64,000 bases of DNA from Allolobophora icterica (taxonomy: Eukaryota > Annelida > Clitellata > Crassiclitellata > Lumbricidae): assembly GCA_963556255.1 (NCBI GenBank), contig OY744616.1, forward strand, positions 6,353,956 to 6,417,955, in the 5' to 3' direction. Each line of letters opens with the position of its first letter. Position 1 is the stretch's first letter. Positions 1 to 8,998 of the stretch are shown here, one piece after another. The translations under genes were made by a program, and so were the position numbers. The notes below the pieces were generated by a model. It was given only the letters and a program-made list of their open reading frames with translations, was not told the DNA's origin and did not search any database.

Positions 1-159
1 CTTAATAATGGCAAGAGCTCTTCTAGCCGTTTCATCAGAGAACAATCTTCTGAATATAGAATGACTTCTCTTTTTTAGAATGTACGCAAAATACTTAACC
101 GTAGTCGTTCTTTCCATCAACAGTTCTTCGGCATATTGGATGTATCTTCCGGTGTATAG
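1..159 (-). CDS. Partial exon of an unrecognised gene, cut by the window edge
   Basis: Read on the minus strand, one frame is open from about 221 to the window edge and looks coding from 159 downward (about 53 codons, rich in Lys/Arg/Glu, including KYFAYILKKRSHSIF). A pyrimidine-rich tract followed by CAG just before 159 is a plausible splice acceptor. Alternatively the first ATG in the frame, at 117, is a true start, which would make this a gene divergent from PTGES3 with about 350 bp between starts. I do not recognise the family. It could also be a chance open frame. Confidence 0.35.
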
Positions 160-467
160 CTGCGTTACAGAGAGTCGATAAAATGGCAAATCAAAAGTGA
201 GAAAACTAAATCATTTTCGTCTGCCAATCACTTAGCACAGTAAACTTCGTATTTGGATTGTGCTTTTATATTCATATAGTTTTGTTGGTTTTATGATGCA
301 ACTGACTGCGCTGCTTGTGATCGAAGGGGGTATTGACGCGGTAATATTCACGTGTCGCCGCCGCTCTTCTTCGTTTTCTTGTAAGGTTTCTCAGAACTGC
401 CAACCAGTTGTGTATTTTATTGGCAGAAGATTATTCTAAAACAGTCAGAGTGTAAAAATTTTACAAG
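160..467. promoter_or_regulatory. Presumed PTGES3 promoter and 5' UTR
   Basis: There is no coding signal on the plus strand. The stretch 320-370 is CpG-richer than its surroundings and contains a perfect E-box CACGTG at 349-354. No TATA box is convincing. If the exon at 1-159 starts at 117, this would be a shared bidirectional promoter. The call rests on position alone. Confidence 0.35.
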
Positions 468-3400
468 ATGCCTTTTGCACCAGTGTAAATTACGCGTCAG
501 TTTAATATGCTTACGCTTCCCCTTGAAAAGCATTGGACAAATGTTGCTCAAAATGCCGTTTGCATTGTCTGTTTAAGCGGGATCTACCCGAATCGCAGAA
601 ACTCGATTCCTCGAAATGTGGTGAAAATAAAAAAACTGGTCCAATTCCCGAAAAACAAATTTACTACAAAGCGTTCGAAATAACGAAAACAAGTTTTGAC
701 TCAACTCCTGAATATTATATTTGCAACTATCCCTAAGAGCTAGATCTGCACAAATAATTTTTGTTCACTTCAAAAGTTGGTTCAGGGATTTGATGGAAAT
801 TCAGGTTAGAGGATTGGGGTTTTGGGGATATGCTATGCAGCCGTTTAAGCTCGTCCAGTCAATAAATAAAATTTTATAAATGACTTAAATTTTATTTTTC
901 TGCTTCAGACATATACCTGCGGTTATCTGGGCCCAGCGAAGTGATCGCTTGTATGTTACCATCAACGTTGAAGATTGCAAAAACGTTGATGTCAACTTCA
1001 CAGAGAAGGGCCTCTCCTTCAGGTCAGAATTTCTTCAGTCTGTACAACTAGTTAGCATGTGTTCATGATTTGTTACAGTTCAGTCCTGAAGCTTTGCCTA
1101 TGTTGGGCCCACCAGCTGGACTTGCCTTTCTCAAGAGCTACGGCTTCAGCTCCTCAGTCTACCTTCGACAGTTTCTCAAGCGCCTGCAGTCTGTATTATT
1201 CGACAGTAATTTCACTGGTTTAGGTTGGGAGTGCCTCATCAGAGTTTGTTCTTGAAGTGGCACTTTATAAATATCAGACAACATTATTACAGTTGTAATC
1301 GCTTTAACGACGAGCTGCATCGGTTTCCCAGTCAATTTTAGCACATTGTCATCATTAAAGTTTAAGCCACTCGAACGATAGCCTTTCGGTCTGAATCTCC
1401 GCATCACGAGTTTAAAATCCCATGCATCGTGTCAAATCATTGTCAAATGATATAAACCATTATTGTGGTAATATATAAAAATATTAAACAAAATGATTAG
1501 AGGTACAGTATGCCTTCTGCTTCGAAGAGAACTTAACTGTTAACTAATCAACTATAGACTAATGAAAGCTCTCTTTAATTACAAGAGCTAGTATCGTAAT
1601 CGTAATCTCGAGATTTCTACAACGCCACAAAGCTACGTTTACTATCCGACCGTATGGGACTGAACATTCTTATCTGTGTTTCAGACACATGCCCTGCATT
1701 TTTAATTCTTGACCAACTACAAGCTCAGCATTTACCTTTGTAAAGTATTGTGTTCTTCACGCGTTACTTACTTACTTTAGTGACTCACTGTGGGAGATCA
1801 TAGCGCTCTATTCTGTCCGAGTCTGGGTTTGCCAGTTAGTTCATATAGTGATTACCCAAATGATTAAGACTATATATGATAAGATGAAACAAAACAGAAT
1901 TTTGTTTGCAGTGGGAAAGGTGGGTCAGAAAATCAGGAGTATGAACTGAACGTGGAATTCTACAAGAAGATCAATCCAAAGGTCAGTTTAACATTTCAAC
2001 TGCTATTTAAGTAGTTAGTTATCTAGCTCCTATTGGTACCTGGCAATAGCACTGCCTACACAAAGTGACTGGTGTTATAGTCATCAAGAATAACATGCTT
2101 TCTACATTCCGCCACGCAGTCCGCAATCTTCGGGCATGGGTCTTTGTTTTAGCCTCGATGTAATGCTGTCTTATGCATTCCATTTTTGCTGCCCATATGG
2201 ATTGCAACCGACTACCAATGTTTGTCTGAAGTTCGAACTCTCTCTTCCTTTAAGAAATGCCTCAAAACTCACTATACTTCTTTTTGTATCTCAAAGATCT
2301 GGATATCTAACTGCTCTTCATCTTGCGACTCACAAACTGCGCCTCAGATTCACACTTCTGTGTGACTTTGCACACGTTATAAATGTTTGTAATAATAATT
2401 ATAAAAATAACTCGTAGCCTGTTGCTGTTTGGGTAATTTAACTTAGAATATTTTGGATTTTTGTGTTAGTTAAATCTACAATGTTCTGGATTTCTAGGAA
2501 TCTAAATACGCCATTCTTTCACGTCACGTCCCAATGGTCATCAAGAAAGAAGAGAGCGGACCGTACTGGCCACGTCTCGTCAGCGGAACAAATAAAGTTA
2601 GCAGAGATTTTTGTTCTCGTGTTTTACTGCAGCACTGATATGCGATTATACCACTCAAACTTATGATCTTAGTCCTTAGTCCTTTTTACTTGGTACTTAG
2701 TCCTGTTTACTTAAGTCCTTAGTCCTTACCGTGCAGGTCTGCACATTGGGCAATGTGACTTCTCTGTTCACCTCTGTCCACAATTCGACAAATGAATTTG
2801 TTGCATTGTGTGTGTTGCTGGAGGGTTTTCACAGGATGGGTTGCAAGCATACTGTGGAACCCTCCTCCTTTATCCTGTCTTGGGACTGGCTCAGACTGCA
2901 TGAGGTAGTCTGAGGTAGGGTTTAATGGCTAGTGTAAATTTTCTGTTAAAGGTACACAGGAGCATCCTCTAAACCTGCTCTGTTATAACATGAGTTCTGA
3001 TATAATGCAGTCAGTGACTTGGATCAGAATTTAGTTCAGCTTCATAAGAACAGTTTTAGGTGTGGCTGAATATGACGGCCAAGAAATGCGAATCTGGTGT
3101 CATGTCATAGCCTTGCTTTTTGGGTGTGGAGCCTTGAATCATCCTGCGGAACTGAACTGGCTCTCGAATAGAACTTTACAAGGAGGTATAGTAGAGATGT
3201 TCTTTTGGCAATTAACCCCTTCTCTTTTCTTTTCAGACACACTGGCTGAAGACCGATTTCAACAAATGGCGAGACGAAGATGACTCAGACGTCGACGAGA
3301 AACAGGACGCCGACTTTGAAGATGTTAGTTTTTCAGTTGCTCATAAATATCGTGTACATTATCGTAGAGCGCTTAACAATTGTAATTGGTAACTTATGTT

Positions 3401-6085
3401 GCACCAGGTGTCTTATGCACAAGACTTCAACCGATGGTACACCCAAACCAAGCCATAATCAGGTCAATATCCAGAAGACCAGTCCGTAAGACAGAGAGGC
3501 AGCCCATGATGGATAAGCAATTTGAAAAGTTGTTTTAAGTTGAGAACGAAATGACACAAGCGACTGAGCAGAGCGCACAGACACAGGAAGAGAGTTCCAA
3601 AAATATGTCCAGCAACCGAAAAAGCTTGCTTACCAAGAACAGTTCTTGATCTAGGTATGACCAGACAAAGATAATCAGAAGGCAAATCCGTAAAACAGAG
3701 AGGCAGCCTGTGGTGGATAAGCAATTTGTGAGCAGTAAGTCGTACATGTGTTAAACATTCATACACTCGTTTACAATACCTTAAATTATTTGCATTTCTG
3801 CAACAGTAATCACCAAGTCATATTGCCACATGTTGCTTGCATTTCTGCAACACTAAATACCAACTTGCATTACCATCCATTGCTTACATTTCTGCTTCAT
3901 AAATGCCTGGTCACATTACTATAAATTGCCTGTCTCGTAGTGACTCGTATTTGTGATGTGATATATAAAGGAGAATCATATTAATTGGTAATTTTCTCAA
4001 AATTTTCCATTTTGTGAGTGATTTCGTTAATTGATTCAGAATACTTATATTTTGCCCCAAGCCCAATTCCAGCGTTAAAGAACAGTTTTCAAATGCTTAT
4101 GATTTATACAAGAACCTTGCAAATTTAGACATTTTCTTTGCCAATTGTTAACTCTAGATGATGTCGAAGATGGGCCAGTTCAACACATCAGGGTCAAAAG
4201 ACATGCCGGTTAGTTTCTGCTGAACATAGTCACCCAAAACAGTCTATACTTTTGTTTAGGTTATGTAGAGGATGCATGATATTGTAGAGGTTATGTTGGA
4301 CTGTCGATGAGAGGCCAGGGGTTCAAATGCCCACCAGCGCAGAAATTTGGTTCAAGATTTCTGCTACACCTGAACCCCCTAGCCAACTCAGCTATCGGGG
4401 GGGGGCCCGATAGCGCATTGGATAACATCTGGCGTAGAGTGCGAGAGGTACAGAGATCGAGTCCCATAGGCGGACATGCTTTGTAGGCTGCAATTTGCGC
4501 CGTGTATTGCAGGCTGTCTGTTCTGTTAGTAGTTAAGATTTATCGCATAACATGTACTTGTACAGCGCGGTGCGTTTGCAGGCACTTAATTAAAGAATAA
4601 ATATTATTATTATTATTATTATAATGTGTACACTGATCTTACACTGTCGGTGGGAAGATGAGATGGTGAGGGAGAGAACTGGCCACTCGCCCTCGTATGC
4701 TGAAGCTAAGAAAATGAAGTCGCTAACACTTCATACTCATAGCAACTAAAACAGCATAGTCAGTAAAAAAATGACTATGTAGTCTGTGTGCATCCTGACT
4801 TCAGCGACAGATTTTTACCTTTCACATCAAAGAGTGCCGTGGGCATGGCTCTCTAAGGGATCTAATCCAGTCCATCTTAACATCAATAGAAAAAGAAACC
4901 AAAGCAAAGTGAGGGACCAGAGGTTCTCGCGACGGGCAGACAAATGAAGCAGTTGACGACTTATGTATTAATCATAATTATAAACTCCAAATTTCTACAG
5001 TGCTACTCGAAAGCTAAGCACAAAGTAACAAGCTTATTCACAAGCACGTTTTTCAATAGGGACGCTACAGGTGGCTACATTCAGAAAAGTGAAAAAGACA
5101 TAAGATACTTGGTGGGACATGCTAGCCAATTGATTAAGAGCGCTTGCATCGTAATGAGGAGTGTGGGTTCGTGCCTCCTCTGCTGAAATGGTTACTGTAT
5201 AGGAACCTTGAGCAAAGCCTTCACTCACAGTTGCTCAGCACCATTGATTGATGCTTAGTCAATAGGTACACATGATTAATAATAACAAATTTTTTTGGTG
5301 CCCGAGGGATCACGTTTACCTTGGACAAAAAACAGTGATGATAATAAAATAAATTATAATTTCGTCTGAGAAATCTGATTTTGACCAGGCTGTGCCAGTG
5401 GCTTACAATTTTAAACCAGTTACAGTGACCATTAGGTGATGCGATAATACAGTGCTAGAGAAGTTATTAAATTATATTAGATTTTGTAGAAAAATATAAA
5501 TTAGTATTTTTCTGTTTTTTCAGCACTTTGATGACAGTGATGATGAAGGTAATTTCATTATTTTGATTTGAAATCATATTATTCTGTAATAATGCATTTG
5601 CTTTAATCAAATTTTTTTTTCTATTTTATTTATCTGGGGACTTGTGGGACATGGTATCTGATTGGTTAGAGCCTTGTAAAGTGGGGAGTACAGGTTCAGT
5701 CCTTCCTGAGATGGTTACCATGTAGGAACCTTGAGCAAGACCTTCACTCACAACTGCTCAGCACCATCTACTGATGCCAGGTCATTAGATAGTGGCACTT
5801 AGTAAATGCATAATAATAATAATTAGGAGGAGACTCTAAAAGACATTCAGAAACGATGATGTAATCAGTGTGTTTTCAGACGCTTTAATTTTAATGATTA
5901 AATGCACTGCGCGATTAAACAATGCAAACGACACAATTCGTGTAATTTATAGAAATAATGGAAACTCTCGTTTTGGAACTGATGCAAATTAGGTAATATG
6001 GTTAGAGGAAACCGATATTCGTTCTAAAAAGTTTCACTAACATCACTGTGTTTCTTGTTTTACAGAACTTCCCGGTTTAGAATAA
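468..6085 (+). CDS. PTGES3: Prostaglandin E synthase 3 / p23, HSP90 co-chaperone (8 exons)
   Basis: Exons: 468-484, 909-1022, 1912-1981, 2498-2596, 3237-3323, 4158-4208, 5524-5548, 6066-6085. Joined, they give 160 aa, the same length as human p23. The protein opens MPFAPVHIPAVIWAQRSDRL, the WAQR start of the CS (p23/alpha-crystallin) beta-sandwich. This continues to about residue 105, with SGPYWPRL and THWLKTDFNKWRDE matching the conserved client/HSP90-contact region. The acidic tail ends HFDDSDDEELPGLE. p23 binds ATP-bound HSP90 in the cytosol and stabilises client complexes such as steroid receptors; vertebrate p23 is also called cytosolic PGE synthase. The 17-base first exon was picked because its donor GTAAAT gives the phase exon 2 needs and its ATG has a good context; it is the least certain exon. 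A HACD3-type protein is excluded because no membrane domain follows. Confidence 0.9.
2030..2410 (+). mobile_element. LINE 3' end fragment (PTGES3 intron 3)
   Basis: The plus-strand translation gives CNRLPMFV, a stop, then [16 protein letters not shown]. This is the usual LWNSLP...SFKxxLKTHLF end of a non-LTR reverse transcriptase ORF, with stops. The segment after it (about 2285-2390) recurs at about 28730-28830, so both belong to one family. The tail ends in A/T-rich repeats near 2400. Confidence 0.6.
3370..3760 (+). repeat. SINE-like family E, partly duplicated
   Basis: The block beginning near 3375, with GTAATTGGTAAC and ATATCCAGAAGACCAGTCCG, matches copies at about 40105-40250, 46075-46200, 29540-29610 and, reversed, 16080-16180 and 61060-61170. 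Its end (about 3478-3532) is repeated at 3685-3740, giving an imperfect local duplication. Confidence 0.6.
3780..3955 (+). repeat. Degenerate tandem repeat of about 57 bp
   Basis: About three diverged units each carry CATTTCTGC followed by a segment ending in CA/GTCACATTACCA-like sequence. It lies in PTGES3 intron 5. Confidence 0.5.
4285..4750 (+). repeat. SINE family A interrupted by another tRNA-headed SINE
   Basis: The flanks (about 4285-4390 and 4622-4747) match the family A copies at 14925-15200 and 52390-52680, including AGAAAATGAAGTCGCTAA. Where intact copies read straight through GAGCTGTAATGAGTACACTG, this copy is split by about 230 bp. The insert has an A-box-like TAGCGCATTGGATAAC, a B-box-like AGATCGAGTCCC and an (ATT)n tail at 4603-4621. 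Confidence 0.7.
4960..5275 (+). repeat. SINE-like family F fragment followed by SINE family B copy
   Basis: 4970-5060 resembles 8035-8110, 33245-33330 and 53135-53220 (CTCGAAAGCTAAGCACA). 5110-5275 resembles the family B copies at 5640-5835 and 40925-41130: a tRNA-like head with GGTTCGTGCCTCC as B box, then AACCTTGAGCAAAGCCTTCA. Confidence 0.6.
5640..5835 (+). repeat. SINE family B (tRNA-headed), near complete
   Basis: It starts at GGGACATGGTATCTGATTGG (an A-box region), has a B-box-like GGTTCAGTCC, and ends with GTGGCACTTAGTAAATGC plus an (AATA)n run. Other copies lie at 5110-5275, 23575-23720, 40640-40740, 40925-41130 (+) and 28145-28325, 51225-51405, 54655-54815 (-). Confidence 0.75.
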
Positions 6086-6145
6086 ATCTTCTGACGAAAT
6101 CCAGCAAATGCAAAAAATTCCTCTGTGTCTGACCTCTGGAATCAA

Positions 6146-6517
6146 TCAGTTTTTACAACTTCTTCTGCCATCGCCTCGCTTGGAAATACAGCCTGACAAT
6201 TTTTGATCGAGACGGCCGAAAAGTCTGCAAAAATTACGAGTTTCACCAAGCCAGGGATTTGTAGATGTGCTACTGTCTTTAGCTTTCTGGAAACTTGTGA
6301 TGCTGGATTTGACACTTTTAAGCCGTTTCTTCCATTGCTGAATTGCTACCCGAAGATATTGTGCATCTGTTTGGGACACTTGTTTGGGGACACACTGTTC
6401 TAATTCTACCCAGCGTTTTTTGTTGCTATTCTGTGCTAACGTTTTTAAACGTGCTTCGTCGCGTTTTCGTAACGTTTTCACAACCTGACTAATGCCGAGG
6501 AACAAGATAAAAAACAA
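6146..6517 (-). CDS. Unidentified open frame, possible 3'-terminal exon; Myb/SANT-like
   Basis: This is a 123-codon minus-strand frame with no ATG. Its upstream end is instead a strong acceptor-like tract (TTTTTTATCTTGTTCC, then ATTAG and CAG at about 6485-6495). The composition looks coding. The stretch KKRWVELEQCVPKQV followed by QQWKKRLKSVKSSIT resembles the last two helices of Myb/SANT-like (MADF-type) DNA-binding modules often found next to Harbinger transposases. It ends 61 bp from the PTGES3 stop, tail to tail. I found no upstream exons, so it may equally be a relic. Confidence 0.3.
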   Translation of the reverse strand: MFFILFLGISQVVKTLRKRDEARLKTLAQNSNKKRWVELEQCVPKQVSQTDAQYLRVAIQQWKKRLKSVKSSITSFQKAKDSSTSTNPWLGETRNFCRLFGRLDQKLSGCISKRGDGRRSCKN

Positions 6518-6769
6518 AGCTTTTAATAATTGGTAATTTTTTTATGTTTGGCTGAAGTTTGCCAGCAATGTAGCTTTGCTGCATAAGTATTTGTATGAAG
6601 TAATTAGTAAGCTGAAGATAAAGCCTGTTTGAGTTCTGCTAATTGAACAGGGGACTCTGTAGAACTGACACATAGCATGTTCAGTTGTTCACTATGGTTT
6701 AGATCACTATTCTGGCGTCACCTAGCTTCACTTTATGCAAATGGTCACAGAATCTCCCAGTATCACAAT

Positions 6770-6950
6770 ATTAATAAATGTGCACAACATTAGCAACTGT
6801 GCACTGCACGACATTAGCAAATGTGCACAACAGTAGCAAATGTGCATAACATTGGCAAAATTAATGTGCACAACTTGTGAAAAGTGCGCAACATTTGCAG
6901 ATTTTCGCAACAGTAGCAAATGCGCACAACATTGGCATATGTGTGTCTAT
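6770..6950. repeat. Degenerate tandem repeat, about 20 bp unit
   Basis: Eight or so diverged copies of a unit like AAATGTGCACAACATTAGC. Nothing else is visible between 6520 and 7600 apart from short open frames without family features. Confidence 0.6.
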
Positions 6951-7609
6951 CAGCATTGTCATATATTTCGTGCTATGGCTGACTGGTCTAACCCTTGCTA
7001 ATCTTCCTCAGAGTTCCCTGTTCCAGCTGTATAAAGATGTTGCATTGTTTTCGTGCAGGAACTATGGATGTGTTTACTCAGTGGTGCTATGTAAGATGCA
7101 GCTGCTTTATAATTAAGAAATTTACTGGTTGTTTAATACTGATGCTACAAAGATACAATACAACTGGTACCACCTGGCTAACAAATTCGTCTAGAGTGGC
7201 ATTTTGGAGTTTGTTTATCTGTGAGCTCTGGGGTGCATGATGGTGATCGGGGTTTTGTGGTCTTTGAAGGGGAGAAACCTCTTGGTAAGCAGGAATTTGG
7301 GGATGCCAGTCACAGCCCAGGTGGATCCAATATTTTGTGACTTTTGGACAACTTTATTGTTGTTGCCGCAAATTTTAACAACCTTGATTTTCCTCACTAC
7401 CTGCATTCTGTTATGAGTTAAAAGTCTTAAAACTGACGAGAGTTGCCTGGACCTGCTTCACAAAGAACAGTTTTAGTTTTAGCTATTGCCAGAGGTCTCT
7501 TATCTCCACTGCTTTTCTCCCCCAACCTGTTGATTAACAGTTCAATAGCTAGTGGGTGTTCAAATTCTCATGAGGACCGAAGGACAATGTACATAGGACC
7601 AATTTGCAA

Positions 7610-8000
7610 GTGATTCTAAGATGATTGCCCATTGACTTCAGATGGTCATTTATTTCCCTTGTGTGTGCCCGTCATGTAACTGCTCCCTTCCTGAAATGTT
7701 CAAATATATGCCAGTGATCTATGGCCTATTTCTTTGTTTCATAGTTTTTATTAGAATAGAGGTCAGGTTTTTATATTAGAATAAAGGTCATGTTATGTTA
7801 CAGTCTTGCATGATCCGTGACGCCATCCATAAAATACATCGGCTATACTTGACTTATCTTAGAGGCTCCACCCCTTGTCTGCATTTAATATTACCCTCCC
7901 AATCTCCTTTGTGGACAGCCATACTGCAGCAGAATACTGAGGTCTAGATTAGGCCAAATTGTTAAGCTTACAGGGTTACGTATGCTACAGAGTAGGGTAC
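7610..8000 (+). repeat. Dispersed repeat family G
   Basis: Its two halves match 19960-20115 (shared GAGGTCATGTTATGTTA) and 20455-20585 (shared CCCCTGTCTGCATTT and GACTGCAGCAGAGTACT-like blocks). A further diverged piece is at 8305-8420. Origin unknown; no coding potential is recognised. Confidence 0.6.
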
Positions 8001-8029
8001 ACTGATACTACCACGTACGGCAAATCATA

Positions 8030-8240
8030 GTTTCTACACTTCTAAAGCGCCACTCGAAAGCCAAGTGCAGGGCATCAGTTTACTCACGAGCACTGCGTCA
8101 AGTCAGAAGAGTTTCCAGAAAGTAGCCCAAAGGAGGCCCAAGTCTTTTTTCCAGAGGGTCCAGATGAAGAGAGGCGGCAGAGCAGCTGCTAAGGCAGGTG
8201 TTTAGTACGAGAGGAAGGGACTCTAATACTAAGTTCTAAT
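8030..8240 (+). repeat. SINE-like family F copy
   Basis: It starts with a TTTCTACACTTCTAAAGCGC motif and continues CACTCGAAAGCCAAG. The layout is the same as 33240-33450 and 53125-53280. The interval 8240-8998 that follows has only short repeats: a family G piece at 8305-8420 and a CAAT-rich run at 8915-8970. Confidence 0.6.
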
Positions 8241-8998
8241 TATGCTGTACAGACTTTTGCTTAATGAATTGGTATTGAAGGCACAGGTTGTAGTGAAATA
8301 ACTGTCTCAAATTTAGACGAGAACGACCCCATAGGGCAAACCGCCCACCCCTTGTCCGAATCTGGGTTAACCCTCCATTCCCTCTGCGGGTCTTTAATGG
8401 ACAGCCGGCGTAATTTGACGGGTAGTGTGTATTTTAATCGTTTGACTTCGAATGAAGGGACGCGACTTTAATACCGAGTCTTTGTGACGTCTATAAAACA
8501 CTGGTGCTGTATAAGTTTATATAAATACACACTGTATATGTGGGCCCTGTTTAAAGAACGCAACAGGTTTTACCATTTAAATAACGACATTCAACCTTAG
8601 GCCTACTCTTAAAGGATTTGTACTTAGTTCACAGTTCTAGCTGTCACATTCAATTAAATAATCCTTCGTACTAAAAGCCCTGTTCGTTGTAGTGCTTATC
8701 CTGAAAATACGATAAACTCTAGTGTTTCGAAGCCTTACCTAAACCGAGCACGCGATACTATCATGACGGGCATCAATAAGCTTAAACTTAAACCCCCCTT
8801 CTTATCCGGTGCGATTTATCTATCCAAAAAGGTGTTTTACGTTCGGTTTTGGACGACCAGCCAGGGTTTCTCCACAGCAGCAGACTACTATATACACGTC
8901 ATTGTCCAATCAGAAAATCAATCAGTCAGTTAATCAATCAATTAACCAATCAATTAACCAGTCAATCAAAAAAGAGGCTGAGGTGGTGTATCTCGTAA

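Noticed and set aside
1070..1255. 61-codon frame after PTGES3 exon 2
   Set aside because: It is intronic, with no homology recognised and no splice continuity with the p23 frame.
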